Positions 7,447 to 15,255 of a DNA stretch of 28,818 nucleotides are shown here, piece by piece. The notes beneath the pieces were generated by a model. The model was not told the DNA's origin. It was given only the letters and a program-made list of their open reading frames with translations, and did no database searches. How positions within the stretch are numbered: the first letter of the stretch is position 1; every line of letters starts with the position of its first letter. A program made the translations under genes and the position numbers. This DNA is from JBDSTZ01 sp039927975 (GTDB lineage: Bacteria > Pseudomonadota > Gammaproteobacteria > Burkholderiales > Burkholderiaceae_D): the NCBI GenBank assembly GCA_039927975.1, contig JBDSTZ010000620.1:1-28818 (forward strand). Reading direction: 5' to 3'.

Positions 7447-8283
7447 ATGAAACACAAAAAATGTACGGGATTCGCCAGCGGCTTGCTCCGCGTGCTGTCG
7501 GGCGCCCGTAAACACAGCGTGCAGCCGGCGGCAAGCGGCGCCGGCGAGGCGAACGAGGCCAGCGAGGCGAAAATCGTGCTGTGCATTCCGGGCAACTGGA
7601 CCTCCCGCGCCGAGCTGGTCGAACGGGTGGTGTGCGACAGCGACGGCTACATATTCGCCGGCCAGGTGCTGCTGCATATGCAGACCAGGTTCGGCTGCGA
7701 ACTCGAATTCGGCGATGCCGACCCGAGGATGCACGACGCCTTCCTCGCCACCGGCGCGCACTGGAAAAACACGCCAGAGATGGCCGCCGTCGCCGCGCAC
7801 CGCTCGGTGGTCTACCTGATCGGTCCGGGCGGCTCGCGGCACAACGCGGAAGCGATGATCCGGGCCGGCGCCGGCATCATCCGCGCGGGCGGCCTGGGCA
7901 TGAAGGTCGAGAGCAGCGGCCTGGCACATCGGCCCGCAAAATGGCTCGAACTGGCCGGCTACCTCGACCTGTATTCCGCGCACGAGGCGCTGGTGGTCTA
8001 TGTCACCGGAGCCGAAGTCTATTCCTGCGGCATGCACAGCTTCGGCCTGCCCGACGCCATCGTCACTGACGACGGCGAAGAAGATTGCGTCGAGCTGCTC
8101 AAGGCCTTCACCCACTATCTGTTCAGCGAGCAACCGCTGCTGCACGAGAGCGAGACCTTTGCCTTGCTGGAGGACGAGCCGTGCTACCGGCTGCACGCCG
8201 AAGCCGGGGTCGACTATGCGGACAACCCGCTGTTCTTCAATCCCCACGGCAATTGGCGCCTGACGCCGGCCGAACGCGGCTAG
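7447..8283 (+). CDS. DUF4261 domain-containing protein
   Basis: This 278-residue protein has no signal peptide or membrane segment. A basic, low-complexity N-terminus (to about residue 40) precedes a domain that starts with KIVLCIPGNW. The C-terminal region holds GMHSFGLPDAIV, then LLKAFTHYLF, then a HESETFALLEDEP stretch and an NPHGNWRL ending, the arrangement I associate with DUF4261. The family has no assigned biochemical activity. The start ATG at 7447 has no strong Shine-Dalgarno sequence. The gene converges on the M29 aminopeptidase gene with only 18 bases between the two stop codons. Family assignment is from memory of its motif order and is moderately secure. Confidence 0.65.
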   Translation: MKHKKCTGFASGLLRVLSGARKHSVQPAASGAGEANEASEAKIVLCIPGNWTSRAELVERVVCDSDGYIFAGQVLLHMQTRFGCELEFGDADPRMHDAFLATGAHWKNTPEMAAVAAHRSVVYLIGPGGSRHNAEAMIRAGAGIIRAGGLGMKVESSGLAHRPAKWLELAGYLDLYSAHEALVVYVTGAEVYSCGMHSFGLPDAIVTDDGEEDCVELLKAFTHYLFSEQPLLHESETFALLEDEPCYRLHAEAGVDYADNPLFFNPHGNWRLTPAERG

Positions 8284-8301
8284 TCCGCCCGCCGCACCCG
8301 G

Positions 8302-9357
8302 CTAGACGATCCAGCCGCCGTCGCGATACATCAGTTGCTCGTCGAGGTAGACCGCCTCGGTGACGGCGAACACGTCGACGTGGTAGCGCGCGTCCTTGCG
8401 CTTGAAGCCCGGTTTCGGATAGACGCCGTGCTTGGCGCCGAGCGAGAGGTGAATGCCGCACATGCGTTCGTAGGTACCGATGTCGTCGACCCGGCGCTCG
8501 CGCGAGAACGCGCGATTCATGCCGAAGCCCAGTTCGCGCACCCACACTTCGCCCTCGTCGGCGCGAATGATCTCGAGCACGCGCTCGAAGGCCGGGGTGG
8601 CGTTTTCGGCGCCCACCACGCGCCCGCGTTCGATCACCAGCGTGATCGGCACCGGCGGCCGGTTGACCAGGTAGGACGTGTCGCCGAACACGTGGATCTG
8701 CACGCGGCCATTGACCGCCTCCAGGTCCTGCGCCTCGGTGAACACTTCGCCGATCGGGAACTGGCCGCCGATATTTTGCATGCCGCTGTAGTCGCCCACA
8801 TTGAGCTTGGCCGCTTCCAGCCTGGACGCGAACACCAGCGTCTCGCCGCCGCCATGCACCTCGGCGCGCGCTGCGCTGTCGATGCGCGCCTTGAGCGCCT
8901 TGCCCACCCCGCGGTAATACGCCTGGTCGTAGGCCAGCGCGGCGATGTAGTGTTCGCCCTGTTCGCCCGGCATGCGCGACAGGTGCACATGTTCGATCAC
9001 TTTCAGTCCCAGCTTGAACAGCTCGACCCGGATGCGGAAGGCTTCGAGCCGAAAATTGGTCGACTGCACCAGCACCACCAGGTCGCCGGCCGCCAGGCGT
9101 GCGAACGCGGCCAGCACCGCCGGCCCGCCGGCGGCGTCGAAATCGACAAACTCGGCGTGCGGCAGATTGCGCCGATAGCCTTCGGTCAGCGCGCGCGCGA
9201 GCGCGGTGCGGCCATCGTGCACCACCAGCGCCGCCCGTGACGGGCCGTGTTCGACCACCACCGTCAGCACTTCGCGCAGGTGCGCGGCGGCGGCGTCGAC
9301 CGCGTGCGCGGGCAATTCGTGCTCGGGGGAATCGGCAATGTGGTCGGCGGCAAGCAT
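8302..9357 (-). CDS. M29-type aminopeptidase
   Basis: The 351-residue protein resembles aminopeptidase T/AmpS-type (M29) metallopeptidases, which remove N-terminal residues from peptides using two metal ions. All five expected metal ligands can be picked out: E204 (PIGEVFT), E275 (VRELGFG), H303 (GIHLSLG), and H326 and D328 (YHVDVF). The spacing between them is close to that of known family members. The N-terminal half is the divergent, helical domain of the family and is shorter than usual, since members are commonly near 400 residues. No signal peptide is seen, so it is cytoplasmic. A perfect TATAAT lies on its strand at 9390-9395, about 32 bases before the start codon. The peptide substrate is unknown. 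Confidence 0.8.
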   Translation of the reverse strand: MLAADHIADSPEHELPAHAVDAAAAHLREVLTVVVEHGPSRAALVVHDGRTALARALTEGYRRNLPHAEFVDFDAAGGPAVLAAFARLAAGDLVVLVQSTNFRLEAFRIRVELFKLGLKVIEHVHLSRMPGEQGEHYIAALAYDQAYYRGVGKALKARIDSAARAEVHGGGETLVFASRLEAAKLNVGDYSGMQNIGGQFPIGEVFTEAQDLEAVNGRVQIHVFGDTSYLVNRPPVPITLVIERGRVVGAENATPAFERVLEIIRADEGEVWVRELGFGMNRAFSRERRVDDIGTYERMCGIHLSLGAKHGVYPKPGFKRKDARYHVDVFAVTEAVYLDEQLMYRDGGWIV

Positions 9358-9389
9358 CGGCAGGGAATCGAATAAGGGTTGAGCGTGTG

Positions 9390-9395
9390 ATTATA
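9390..9395 (-). promoter_or_regulatory. Candidate -10 box for the M29 aminopeptidase gene
   Basis: TATAAT reads on the minus strand, placing a transcript start about 25 bases before the ATG at 9357. No good -35 hexamer is seen at the usual distance, so this is a partial promoter match. Confidence 0.35.
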
Positions 9396-9489
9396 CGTAG
9401 ATGCCGCCGCCGTTGCGTCGCCTCAACGTCGGGCCGCCGCCGAACTGCAAAGCTGCTTATTACTTAGGCAAACTCTTCAGGAGGCGGAT

Positions 9490-9999
9490 ATGCGGCGCTC
9501 ACATGGAAACAACTCGACGGCTTGGCTGGGCGCGCTGCTCGCAACGGCGCTGCTCGCCAGCGCGCAGCCGGCCCGCGCCCAAATCGGGGCTGGCCTTGAC
9601 AGTGGGGCGGCGCTCAACCCCCAGGCCCAGCCCCAGTTCCGCGCCCCCGAGCAAACCGCCGAGGTGTTCTACAAGTGGTATATGGAAGCGCTGTACACCA
9701 GCGCCGATCCGCTGTTCAAGGCGCCCCAGCACATGGCCGAATTCGTCTCCACCGGCTTGATCGCCGACCTGCAAAAGCGCAACCGGCGCAAGGGCTTGCA
9801 CGCCGACTACTTCATCCAGGCGCAGAATTTCCGCGAAGATTGGGCCACCGACATCGCGGTCGGCAAGCCGCGCATCGTCGGCAAGTGGGCCACCGTGGCG
9901 GTCACCCTGGGCGCCACCGAGCAGACCCGCCGTACCCTCGTGCTCACGCTCGCGCGCGAAGGCCGGGAATGGAAGATCCGCATGGTGCGGCTGGCCTGA
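9490..9999 (+). CDS. Exported DUF3828-like protein
   Basis: The gene has an excellent ribosome binding site, AGGAGG at 9479-9484, five bases before ATG 9490. The product is 169 residues with a Sec signal peptide (LGALLATALLASAQPARA, cleavage near residue 31). The mature part has the DUF3828 layout: a helix ending in YKWYMEAL, a segment with a YFIQAQNF...W motif, and a final pair of strands with LVLTLAREGREWKIRMVRL, which resembles the NTF2/SnoaL-like fold of small periplasmic proteins. It has no catalytic residues I can name. The broken gene at 10037 begins 37 bases downstream in the same direction, so the two may have been co-transcribed. Confidence 0.7.
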   Translation: MRRSHGNNSTAWLGALLATALLASAQPARAQIGAGLDSGAALNPQAQPQFRAPEQTAEVFYKWYMEALYTSADPLFKAPQHMAEFVSTGLIADLQKRNRRKGLHADYFIQAQNFREDWATDIAVGKPRIVGKWATVAVTLGATEQTRRTLVLTLAREGREWKIRMVRLA

Positions 10000-10171
10000 C
10001 AGCGCCGCCTCGCCACATTCCCATAAAGATCAGACGATGCGTATTCTTTCACTGATTGAGCAACTGCTGCCGGCCGGCACCGATGCTGCGCAACTGAGCG
10101 ACGCGCCCACCCGCGAGAATCTGAACCGTCCCGGCGGCATGCGCGCCGCTGCGCCCGACTACGCGCTGTGC

Positions 10172-10197
10172 CCGATCTGGCCGCCCGATCTGGCCGC
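10172..10197 (+). repeat. Perfect 13-bp tandem duplication causing a frameshift
   Basis: CCGATCTGGCCGC occurs twice with no spacer. Because 13 is not a multiple of three, the second copy shifts the reading frame of the gene starting at 10037. Collapsing the two copies reconnects two protein-like frames exactly. Confidence 0.9.
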
Positions 10198-10786
10198 CGG
10201 ATCTGTTCGCCGTTGTCGGCACCATCATCGAGCGTTCCGGCTGCTATACGGAAGCGAGCCCCGACCGCCACAACCTGCTGGCCCACGAGCAGTACATCGA
10301 GGAAGTGCTGGTCGGCGCCATCTGCTGGGACGAACTGCTCACGCCGCCGCCCCAGGTGCAGGCGCTGTGGACCGAGCTGGTGACGACCTGGCGCGACGCC
10401 CGCATCGTCGACCTGTCGGCCAACAGGGAGGCGGTCAAGGTCTTGCTCAAGCTGTTTGCGATTGCCGACGAAGCCAGCGCCGGCATGGGCTGGAAAGTCG
10501 ATCCGGGCGAAGCGCTGCTGCGGGAATTGGCCGATGTCGTGATGGAGAACATGATCGACCCGGTGGATGTCGACCAGACCCCGCTGCCCGGGTTCCGCCT
10601 GCCGTTCTGGCCGACCTCCCTGTGCGGCATGATCACGCCGGATCGCGCGGTGGTGCTACCGAAATCGATCACCACCACCAAGGGCTGCACGATCCGCTCG
10701 CTCAGTCATCACCTGGCCTTGCTGCCCTGTCGGCCGGTGCTCGAAGTGTCGTGGCTGTCGGTGGCGCGGCCCGAACCGACCCGGCG

Positions 10787-11179
10787 ATGAACGCGATCCG
10801 CGCGGTCGGCCCCAACCTGGTTCTGGCGCTGTTGATGGATGGCCCGCAACTGGGCGGGCGCTGGCCGGCCCGCTACGCCGGCGTGCTGTCGGATGAACCA
10901 GGATGCGCCGTCCTCACTCTAACCAGTGCGGCCATGATGGAGCGCTCGAACCGCTCGAACGGCGGCGGCCGGCCGGTGATTGCGTTCTGGGCGCAGGCCG
11001 ATGGCAGCAAGCGTGAAATTGAGTTTGCCGCCGGCAGTACGGGAATCTTGCTGACGATGGAGGCGGGCAGGCGCCACCAGACCACGCTCGATAACCGGTC
11101 GGACAATAATTTGTCGCGAGAGTTGTCCTTTTTATCGGCCACTCCGCTGTTTCTGGATCTGCCACAAACAATCCGGTGA
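10787..11179 (+). CDS. Possible separate ORF at the 3' end of the degraded gene
   Basis: ATG at 10787 overlaps the TGA of the preceding frame as ATGA, so this 130-residue stretch could be translated by coupling as its own protein. It has no Shine-Dalgarno sequence of its own. The sequence begins abruptly in what looks like a domain interior (NAIRAVGPNLVLALLMDG), with strands and a short Ser/Arg/Gly linker, and ends in a polar tail. I favour the view that it is the C-terminal remnant of the broken gene listed at 10037-11179. The ATGA overlap could be coincidence. Confidence 0.35.
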   Translation: MNAIRAVGPNLVLALLMDGPQLGGRWPARYAGVLSDEPGCAVLTLTSAAMMERSNRSNGGGRPVIAFWAQADGSKREIEFAAGSTGILLTMEAGRRHQTTLDNRSDNNLSRELSFLSATPLFLDLPQTIR

Positions 11180-11231
11180 TTCGTCCTTCCGCCCCAATGC
11201 CGAAGGCTAGACTGGCAAAAAGGAGGAAGCT

Positions 11232-11543
11232 ATGGATACAATCGTCAACCTGACGGCGTCGGGCAGAAGCATTTCGGATGCCGAGCGCATCGTCCGCAAG
11301 GCGTTCATGGCCAAGCATGCCGTGCCCCAGGCGATGCCTACGCCCGAGCAGGAACAGGCCAAATTCGAGCGTGCCCGCAAGGCGGTCAGGCGCGCGCTCA
11401 AGGGCGGGCCACCGGCCACGACCGAGTTTCACGACTACGTCCAGGCCTTCGTGCGCGCGGCAAATACCGAGCCGGGTTCGCGCCGCCACGACGACATAAA
11501 AAAGCCGGCCGGCAAGCGCAAGACGCCCTTGACCGTGGCCTGA
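11232..11543 (+). CDS. Small basic protein of unknown function
   Basis: The gene has a strong Shine-Dalgarno sequence, AGGAGG at 11221-11226, five bases before ATG 11232. The 103-residue product is soluble and highly charged, with an N-terminal helical region (ISDAERIVRKAFMAKH), a second helix (QEQAKFERARKAVRRAL), and a Lys/Arg-rich C-terminal tail (KKPAGKRKTP). It has no cysteine and no membrane segment. The charge suggests it may bind nucleic acid or another acidic partner, but I see no named DNA-binding motif. It stands alone between the degraded gene and the zinc-ribbon/tubulin-like operon, with 244 bases downstream before the next gene. Confidence 0.65.
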   Translation: MDTIVNLTASGRSISDAERIVRKAFMAKHAVPQAMPTPEQEQAKFERARKAVRRALKGGPPATTEFHDYVQAFVRAANTEPGSRRHDDIKKPAGKRKTPLTVA

Positions 11544-11647
11544 TCCTCGCCGGCTTGCCCGGCGGACAGACCCGCACCCGCGCCGCCGCGCCAAGCGGCC
11601 CTTCCTGCTCCCTTGCGGGCCACTTTTGGCGCTTTTCTTCTTGAATC

Positions 11648-11664
11648 GGCCCGGCATTCGGGCC
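11648..11664. repeat. 6-bp inverted repeat in the spacer before the tubulin-like operon
   Basis: GGCCCG and CGGGCC flank a 5-base GCATT loop. No T-run follows, so it is not an intrinsic terminator. The rest of the 11544-11787 spacer holds short pyrimidine-rich tracts and the candidate promoter at 11723. Confidence 0.3.
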
Positions 11665-11722
11665 CCCCGAGCGTGCCGGACGGTACCCCGGCAATCAAAC
11701 TTCCCCGTCTCGACCTTTGCGC

Positions 11723-11728
11723 TATGAT
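11723..11728 (+). promoter_or_regulatory. Candidate -10 box for the zinc-ribbon/tubulin-like operon
   Basis: TATGAT (11723-11728) lies in a locally AT-rich patch about 60 bases before the first gene of the operon at 11788. TTCCCC at 11701-11706, 16 bases upstream, is a poor -35 match. A start near 11735 would give a leader of about 53 bases ending in AGGCGAG before the ATG. Confidence 0.4.
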
Positions 11729-11787
11729 TTAAAGAGCAACGGCGCCCGCAAGGGCCGCCGATCTTTGATCATCCACATAGGCGAGAC

Positions 11788-13269
11788 ATGGCATATCGAT
11801 GGGAAACGCCAGCCAGCGTCTGGCTGGAGGACGAACATAGCGGCCAGTTCGCGCTGGCCGCCAGCGAAGGCTTGCCGCGCGTCGACTGGCAGCATCAGAG
11901 CGCCGCGCGCCTGCCCGATCTGGCCCATCTGCTCGGCGCCTCGCTGCCCCTGGCCTGCCGCTGCGCGCCGATCTACCCGGAAGGCTTCGCCTTTTGCCCG
12001 CGTTGCGGCGGCGCGCTCGACAAGCTGGCCGGCCAGGTCAAGTCGCAGCCCGACTGGTGGGGCCCATGCGCCGACCAATTCCTGCCGCGCCACGTGCCGC
12101 AAGGTTTGCCGGTCACCTCGCTCGCCCTCGGCGAGAGCCTGGAACGGCGGCCCGCGCCGCCGGCCGTCGGCCGCCACGACGTCAGCATGCCGGCGCCGCC
12201 CAACGCCCACTGCGTGTTCGCCGCAGGCAGCTACGGCTTTCCCGTCCAGCGCCTGCTGGCGCTGGCCCACACCCGCAACGTGCTGCAGTACTGGGATCCG
12301 CTGGCCCGGCTGTGGCAGGTGATGGCGCCCGAGCCGCACGCCGCCGACCTGAGCTTCAGCGCCTCGGCCTACGGCTGGCTGCCGGCCACCAATCCGCGCC
12401 GGGGCGAGCTGGCGCTGGTCCCCACCAACAAGGGCCTGTGCCGCCTGTGGATCAACCCGGTGGGCGACAGCTATCACACCGAACCGGTGTTCGACGCCGC
12501 GCTGGCCAGCGCGCCCGGCGCGGTGCGGCGCCACCTGGGCTGCCTGTTCAATGCCGCCGGCGGCCTGCGCCTGTGGAGCGCCCAGACCGACCTGTCACAG
12601 ACCGAATTGCGCGATTGCCCGGGCGCGCCCGCCACCGGCTGGACCCGTCCGCTCGCCTACGATGGACGGCTGCTGTGGCTGCACCAGCTTGGCCAATTGA
12701 TCTGGCAACCGGGCCAGGATCCGCAATGGCTGGCGTGGCCGCAAGGCTGGTCGCCGCGCCTCGAATTCGGCGGCCCCACCCAGAGCCGCGATGGCCGCCT
12801 CTGGCACATCGCCCATTCGGCCGACGGCTACGCCTTCATCGAACTGGCCGCACCTCACCCACAGCTCGAGCCGATCAGCGGCGCCCGCCTCGGTTTCGCC
12901 AACCTGCTGTTCCGCCGTGGCCACGCCGTCGTTGGCGATCCGTGGGACCTCGAACACGTCGAAGACCTGCACGAGGACGATTCGCTGGTGCTGCCGCTGC
13001 TGCGCAGCTTTAACAACAACCGCAGCGAACCGAGTGGCCTGGTGCTGCGCTTTCACGCCTACACCGGCAAGGCCGAGGAAGCCCTGGCGGGCCGCACCAT
13101 CGCCCGCACCACCGTCGAATGGATCGGCAAGCGCAACGTCATTCTCGACGAACTGGTGCGCCTGTCGCGCCCCCTCGAATGCGTCCCGATCGTCTACGAC
13201 CATTGCCTGTGGCTGCACCATCCGGACTGGAACCAGATCCGCGGCTGGCGCCTGGAAGCGGCGCCGTGA
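11788..13269 (+). CDS. Zinc-ribbon protein with Trp-rich repetitive body, first gene of the tubulin-like operon
   Basis: The 493-residue protein has no signal peptide or membrane segment and should be cytoplasmic. Residues 57-73 form a zinc ribbon: C57-x-C59 and C70-x2-C73 (in ACRCAP and FCPRCGG). The rest, from about residue 140, is rich in Trp, Gly and Leu with repeated strand-like blocks (LLALAHTRNVLQYWDP, LWLHQLGQLIWQPGQ, RDGRLWHIAHSADG) that look like a beta-propeller, possibly six or seven blades; this is pattern reading, not a domain hit. The start ATG 11788 follows AGGCGAG. Its TGA overlaps the GTG start of the next gene by three bases (13266-13269), so it is coupled to the VWA-like gene. 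It may act as a cytoplasmic scaffold for the membrane and tubulin-like partners downstream. Confidence 0.75.
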   Translation: MAYRWETPASVWLEDEHSGQFALAASEGLPRVDWQHQSAARLPDLAHLLGASLPLACRCAPIYPEGFAFCPRCGGALDKLAGQVKSQPDWWGPCADQFLPRHVPQGLPVTSLALGESLERRPAPPAVGRHDVSMPAPPNAHCVFAAGSYGFPVQRLLALAHTRNVLQYWDPLARLWQVMAPEPHAADLSFSASAYGWLPATNPRRGELALVPTNKGLCRLWINPVGDSYHTEPVFDAALASAPGAVRRHLGCLFNAAGGLRLWSAQTDLSQTELRDCPGAPATGWTRPLAYDGRLLWLHQLGQLIWQPGQDPQWLAWPQGWSPRLEFGGPTQSRDGRLWHIAHSADGYAFIELAAPHPQLEPISGARLGFANLLFRRGHAVVGDPWDLEHVEDLHEDDSLVLPLLRSFNNNRSEPSGLVLRFHAYTGKAEEALAGRTIARTTVEWIGKRNVILDELVRLSRPLECVPIVYDHCLWLHHPDWNQIRGWRLEAAP

Positions 13270-14753
13270 AGCGCCTAGCCGCCTGCGCCGCGCTGGCGTC
13301 GCTGCTGCTGGCGGCGGCGCCGGCGCGCGCCGTGTCGCAGGTTTTCCTGGTCCAGAATTCAGGCTGGATGGAACCGTTTTTCAGCGACCCCGCCTCGCAA
13401 TACAAGCCTTTGGTGACCGAACTGGTGAGCGCCGTCACCGCGCGCGGCGACCCGATGGTGCTGGCTTCCTTCAACCAGGGCCTGCCCGGCGCGCCGTCGC
13501 CCAAGGCCCTGCTGGCGCTGACGGTCGATCCGGCCACGGTGCACGCACAGGTCAGCGCCGCGCTGGCGCCGCTGGCGGTGGCGCGCAAACCCGGCGCCGC
13601 CACGCTGGCCGACACCGATCTGAGCGAAGCGGTCAGCGCCGCCATCGGCACCGCGCTGGCCGGCAAGCCGGGCCTGGTGTGGCTGTTCACCAACAACCGC
13701 AACAGCCCCAATAACGACCAGGCCACAGCGCGCCGCAACCGCGAGTTCTACACCCTGATCCACCAGGGCGGCGCCATCGTCCGAGCGCTGGCGTTTCCCT
13801 TGCAGATGCCGGTCAAGGGCGAGCGTTACAGCGCCAACGGCCTGATGGTGTACGTGTTCGCCATCGGCGAAGAGGGCGAGCGCGCGCTCGACGCGCTGGT
13901 CGCCTCAAGCCGTGTCAAGCGCGTCATCACCGAGCCGCCGGCGCGCCTCAAGCCGCTCGACCGCGACACCGTGCGGCTGCTGCCGCGCCGCGTCGACGAC
14001 GCGCCCGGCGTGGCCTTCTCGATGGCGCCAGGCGGCATGCTGCAGGCCGACGTCGACGCTTCGGCCCGCACCCCGGCCGCCAAGATCGCCTGGCAACTGG
14101 AAAACACGATCTACCCCTACACCATCGCCGGTGCGCACATCGCGGCGCGCTCCATGCTGGCCGGCCAGGACCGCCCGATCGCGCTGGCCAGCGACAAGGT
14201 GTCCGAGCTCGCGCCGGGCAAGAGCGCGCCGCTGGCCTCAAGGATGGAGCTGCCGGTCGCGCAGTTGCCGGGCACCTGGTCGATCGCGGCCCTGCGCTCG
14301 GCCGGCTCGGCCTACGTCATGCCGGGCCGGATCGAGCTGCGCCTCGACGCCCAGCGGCTCGAACTCTCGCAAGCCTTCCGCCAGCGCATGGCCACGCTGT
14401 TCCCGGGCGACCCGCTGCCCGACATCTTCACCCCGCCGGCGCAGATCCACGGTTCGACCGCCGTGCTGCCGATCGCCGTGCGGGTGCACTACAGCGTGGC
14501 GCCGCTGCTGGCGCTGATCGGCGGCGGATTGGCCTTGCTGGCCGGCGCCGCCGGCGCGGCGCTCGCCTACGCCCGGCCGCGCCGCGCGCTCGTCACCGTC
14601 GAGGACGAGCTGCGCACCATGCACGCGCGGCCCGGCAGCACCCAGCCGATTTACGACAGGGCCGGCCGCGAGGTCGCCCGCCTCAAGACCACCATTTTCG
14701 GCCATCAGCTGATCGACCTGCGCGAAGGTGCGCAGGTGCGGCTGGGCCGCTGA
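13266..14753 (+). CDS. Exported, membrane-anchored protein with degenerate VWA-like N-terminus
   Basis: GTG at 13266, overlapping the previous stop as GTGA, is chosen because it places a perfect signal peptide at residues 1-22 (ACAALASLLLAAAPARA). An upstream extension in the same frame is only the shadow of the previous gene. The mature protein of about 473 residues opens with SQVFLVQNSGWM, the position where VWA domains carry D-x-S-x-S; here the first Asp is replaced by Gln/Asn, so a metal-ion adhesion site is probably lost. Later LVWLFTNNRNS and LMVYVFAIGEEG resemble the following VWA strands. A membrane helix lies at about 411-436, leaving a C-terminal tail of about 60 residues that would be cytoplasmic (GREVARLKTTIFGHQLIDL). 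The bulk is thus periplasmic with a cytoplasmic tail that could contact the tubulin-like protein. Confidence 0.75.
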   Translation: MKRLAACAALASLLLAAAPARAVSQVFLVQNSGWMEPFFSDPASQYKPLVTELVSAVTARGDPMVLASFNQGLPGAPSPKALLALTVDPATVHAQVSAALAPLAVARKPGAATLADTDLSEAVSAAIGTALAGKPGLVWLFTNNRNSPNNDQATARRNREFYTLIHQGGAIVRALAFPLQMPVKGERYSANGLMVYVFAIGEEGERALDALVASSRVKRVITEPPARLKPLDRDTVRLLPRRVDDAPGVAFSMAPGGMLQADVDASARTPAAKIAWQLENTIYPYTIAGAHIAARSMLAGQDRPIALASDKVSELAPGKSAPLASRMELPVAQLPGTWSIAALRSAGSAYVMPGRIELRLDAQRLELSQAFRQRMATLFPGDPLPDIFTPPAQIHGSTAVLPIAVRVHYSVAPLLALIGGGLALLAGAAGAALAYARPRRALVTVEDELRTMHARPGSTQPIYDRAGREVARLKTTIFGHQLIDLREGAQVRLGR

Positions 14754-14771
14754 CCACCAAGGAAGCGATCC

Positions 14772-15221
14772 ATGCAAATCAACCCGTCACCGGCGACCAC
14801 GCCATCGACCGATCCCGGTTTCAAGCTGCCCGGCGCCACGCCGGCGCCGGCCGGTCCTGCGCCCAAGCCTGGCGACGCCGCCACCAGTGCGCCGATCGAG
14901 GTGGCGCCGGTCGCCGGCGCACCCGTGACCGACACCTCCAGCCGCGACCTGGCGATCGGCGGCGCGGTGTTCGTGGTGCTGCTGATCGTGTACTTTTTTG
15001 TGCGCAACGCCTACGTCCACCACCTGGTGGTGCGCCGGGTGGCGCCATCGTCGGCCGGCAGCGCCGGCTGGCTGATGTTCGTCGGCTTGTCCTTCATGAG
15101 CGCGGCGGCGGTGCTGGCGATCATCAACGCCAGCAAATTCCTCACCTTCGCCATCACCGGACCGCTCGTCGCGGTCGGCCTGGCCGCCCTGATTGCCGCG
15201 CTGTTCGTCGGCCGCCGCTGA
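14772..15221 (+). CDS. Small three-helix membrane protein of unknown function
   Basis: The gene starts at ATG 14772, six bases after AAGGAAG (14759-14765) and 18 bases after the previous stop. The product has 149 residues. Residues 1-58 are Pro/Ala/Thr-rich and probably unstructured. Three hydrophobic segments follow at about 60-77, 99-118 and 124-146, separated by a basic loop (HHLVVRRV). I do not recognise a family. Its position between the VWA-like membrane protein and the tubulin-like protein suggests it is a membrane component of the same assembly. Confidence 0.75.
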   Translation: MQINPSPATTPSTDPGFKLPGATPAPAGPAPKPGDAATSAPIEVAPVAGAPVTDTSSRDLAIGGAVFVVLLIVYFFVRNAYVHHLVVRRVAPSSAGSAGWLMFVGLSFMSAAAVLAIINASKFLTFAITGPLVAVGLAALIAALFVGRR

Positions 15222-15255
15222 ACCGCGCTGAACCACCTCATCGAAAGACATCGAC

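Larger units (their letters stand above)
10037..11179 (+). pseudogene. Degraded gene with a 13-bp duplication frameshift and a second junction; product unknown
   Basis: The first 50 codons from ATG 10037 read as a normal protein up to ALCPIW. There a perfect 13-bp tandem duplication (10172-10184 and 10185-10197) moves the frame by one. Removing one copy restores ALCPIWPPDLFAVVGTIIE and an open frame continuing to the TGA at 10788-10790 (WDELLTPP, WKVDPGEALLRELADVV, IRSLSHHLALLP). A third stretch, in the original frame from 10787 to 11179, is also protein-like (GPNLVLALLMDGPQL, GCAVLTLTS). Between the two, the original frame reads ARTDPAMNAIRAVGPN across the junction. From memory, this resembles the interior of a larger nitrilase-like protein, so an internal deletion may have occurred; that part is uncertain. 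No intact product is expected. Confidence 0.7.

Noticed and set aside
13119..13265. N-terminal extension of the VWA-like protein
   Set aside because: It lies inside the preceding gene in another frame; the GTG at 13266 gives a clean signal peptide and a GTGA overlap.
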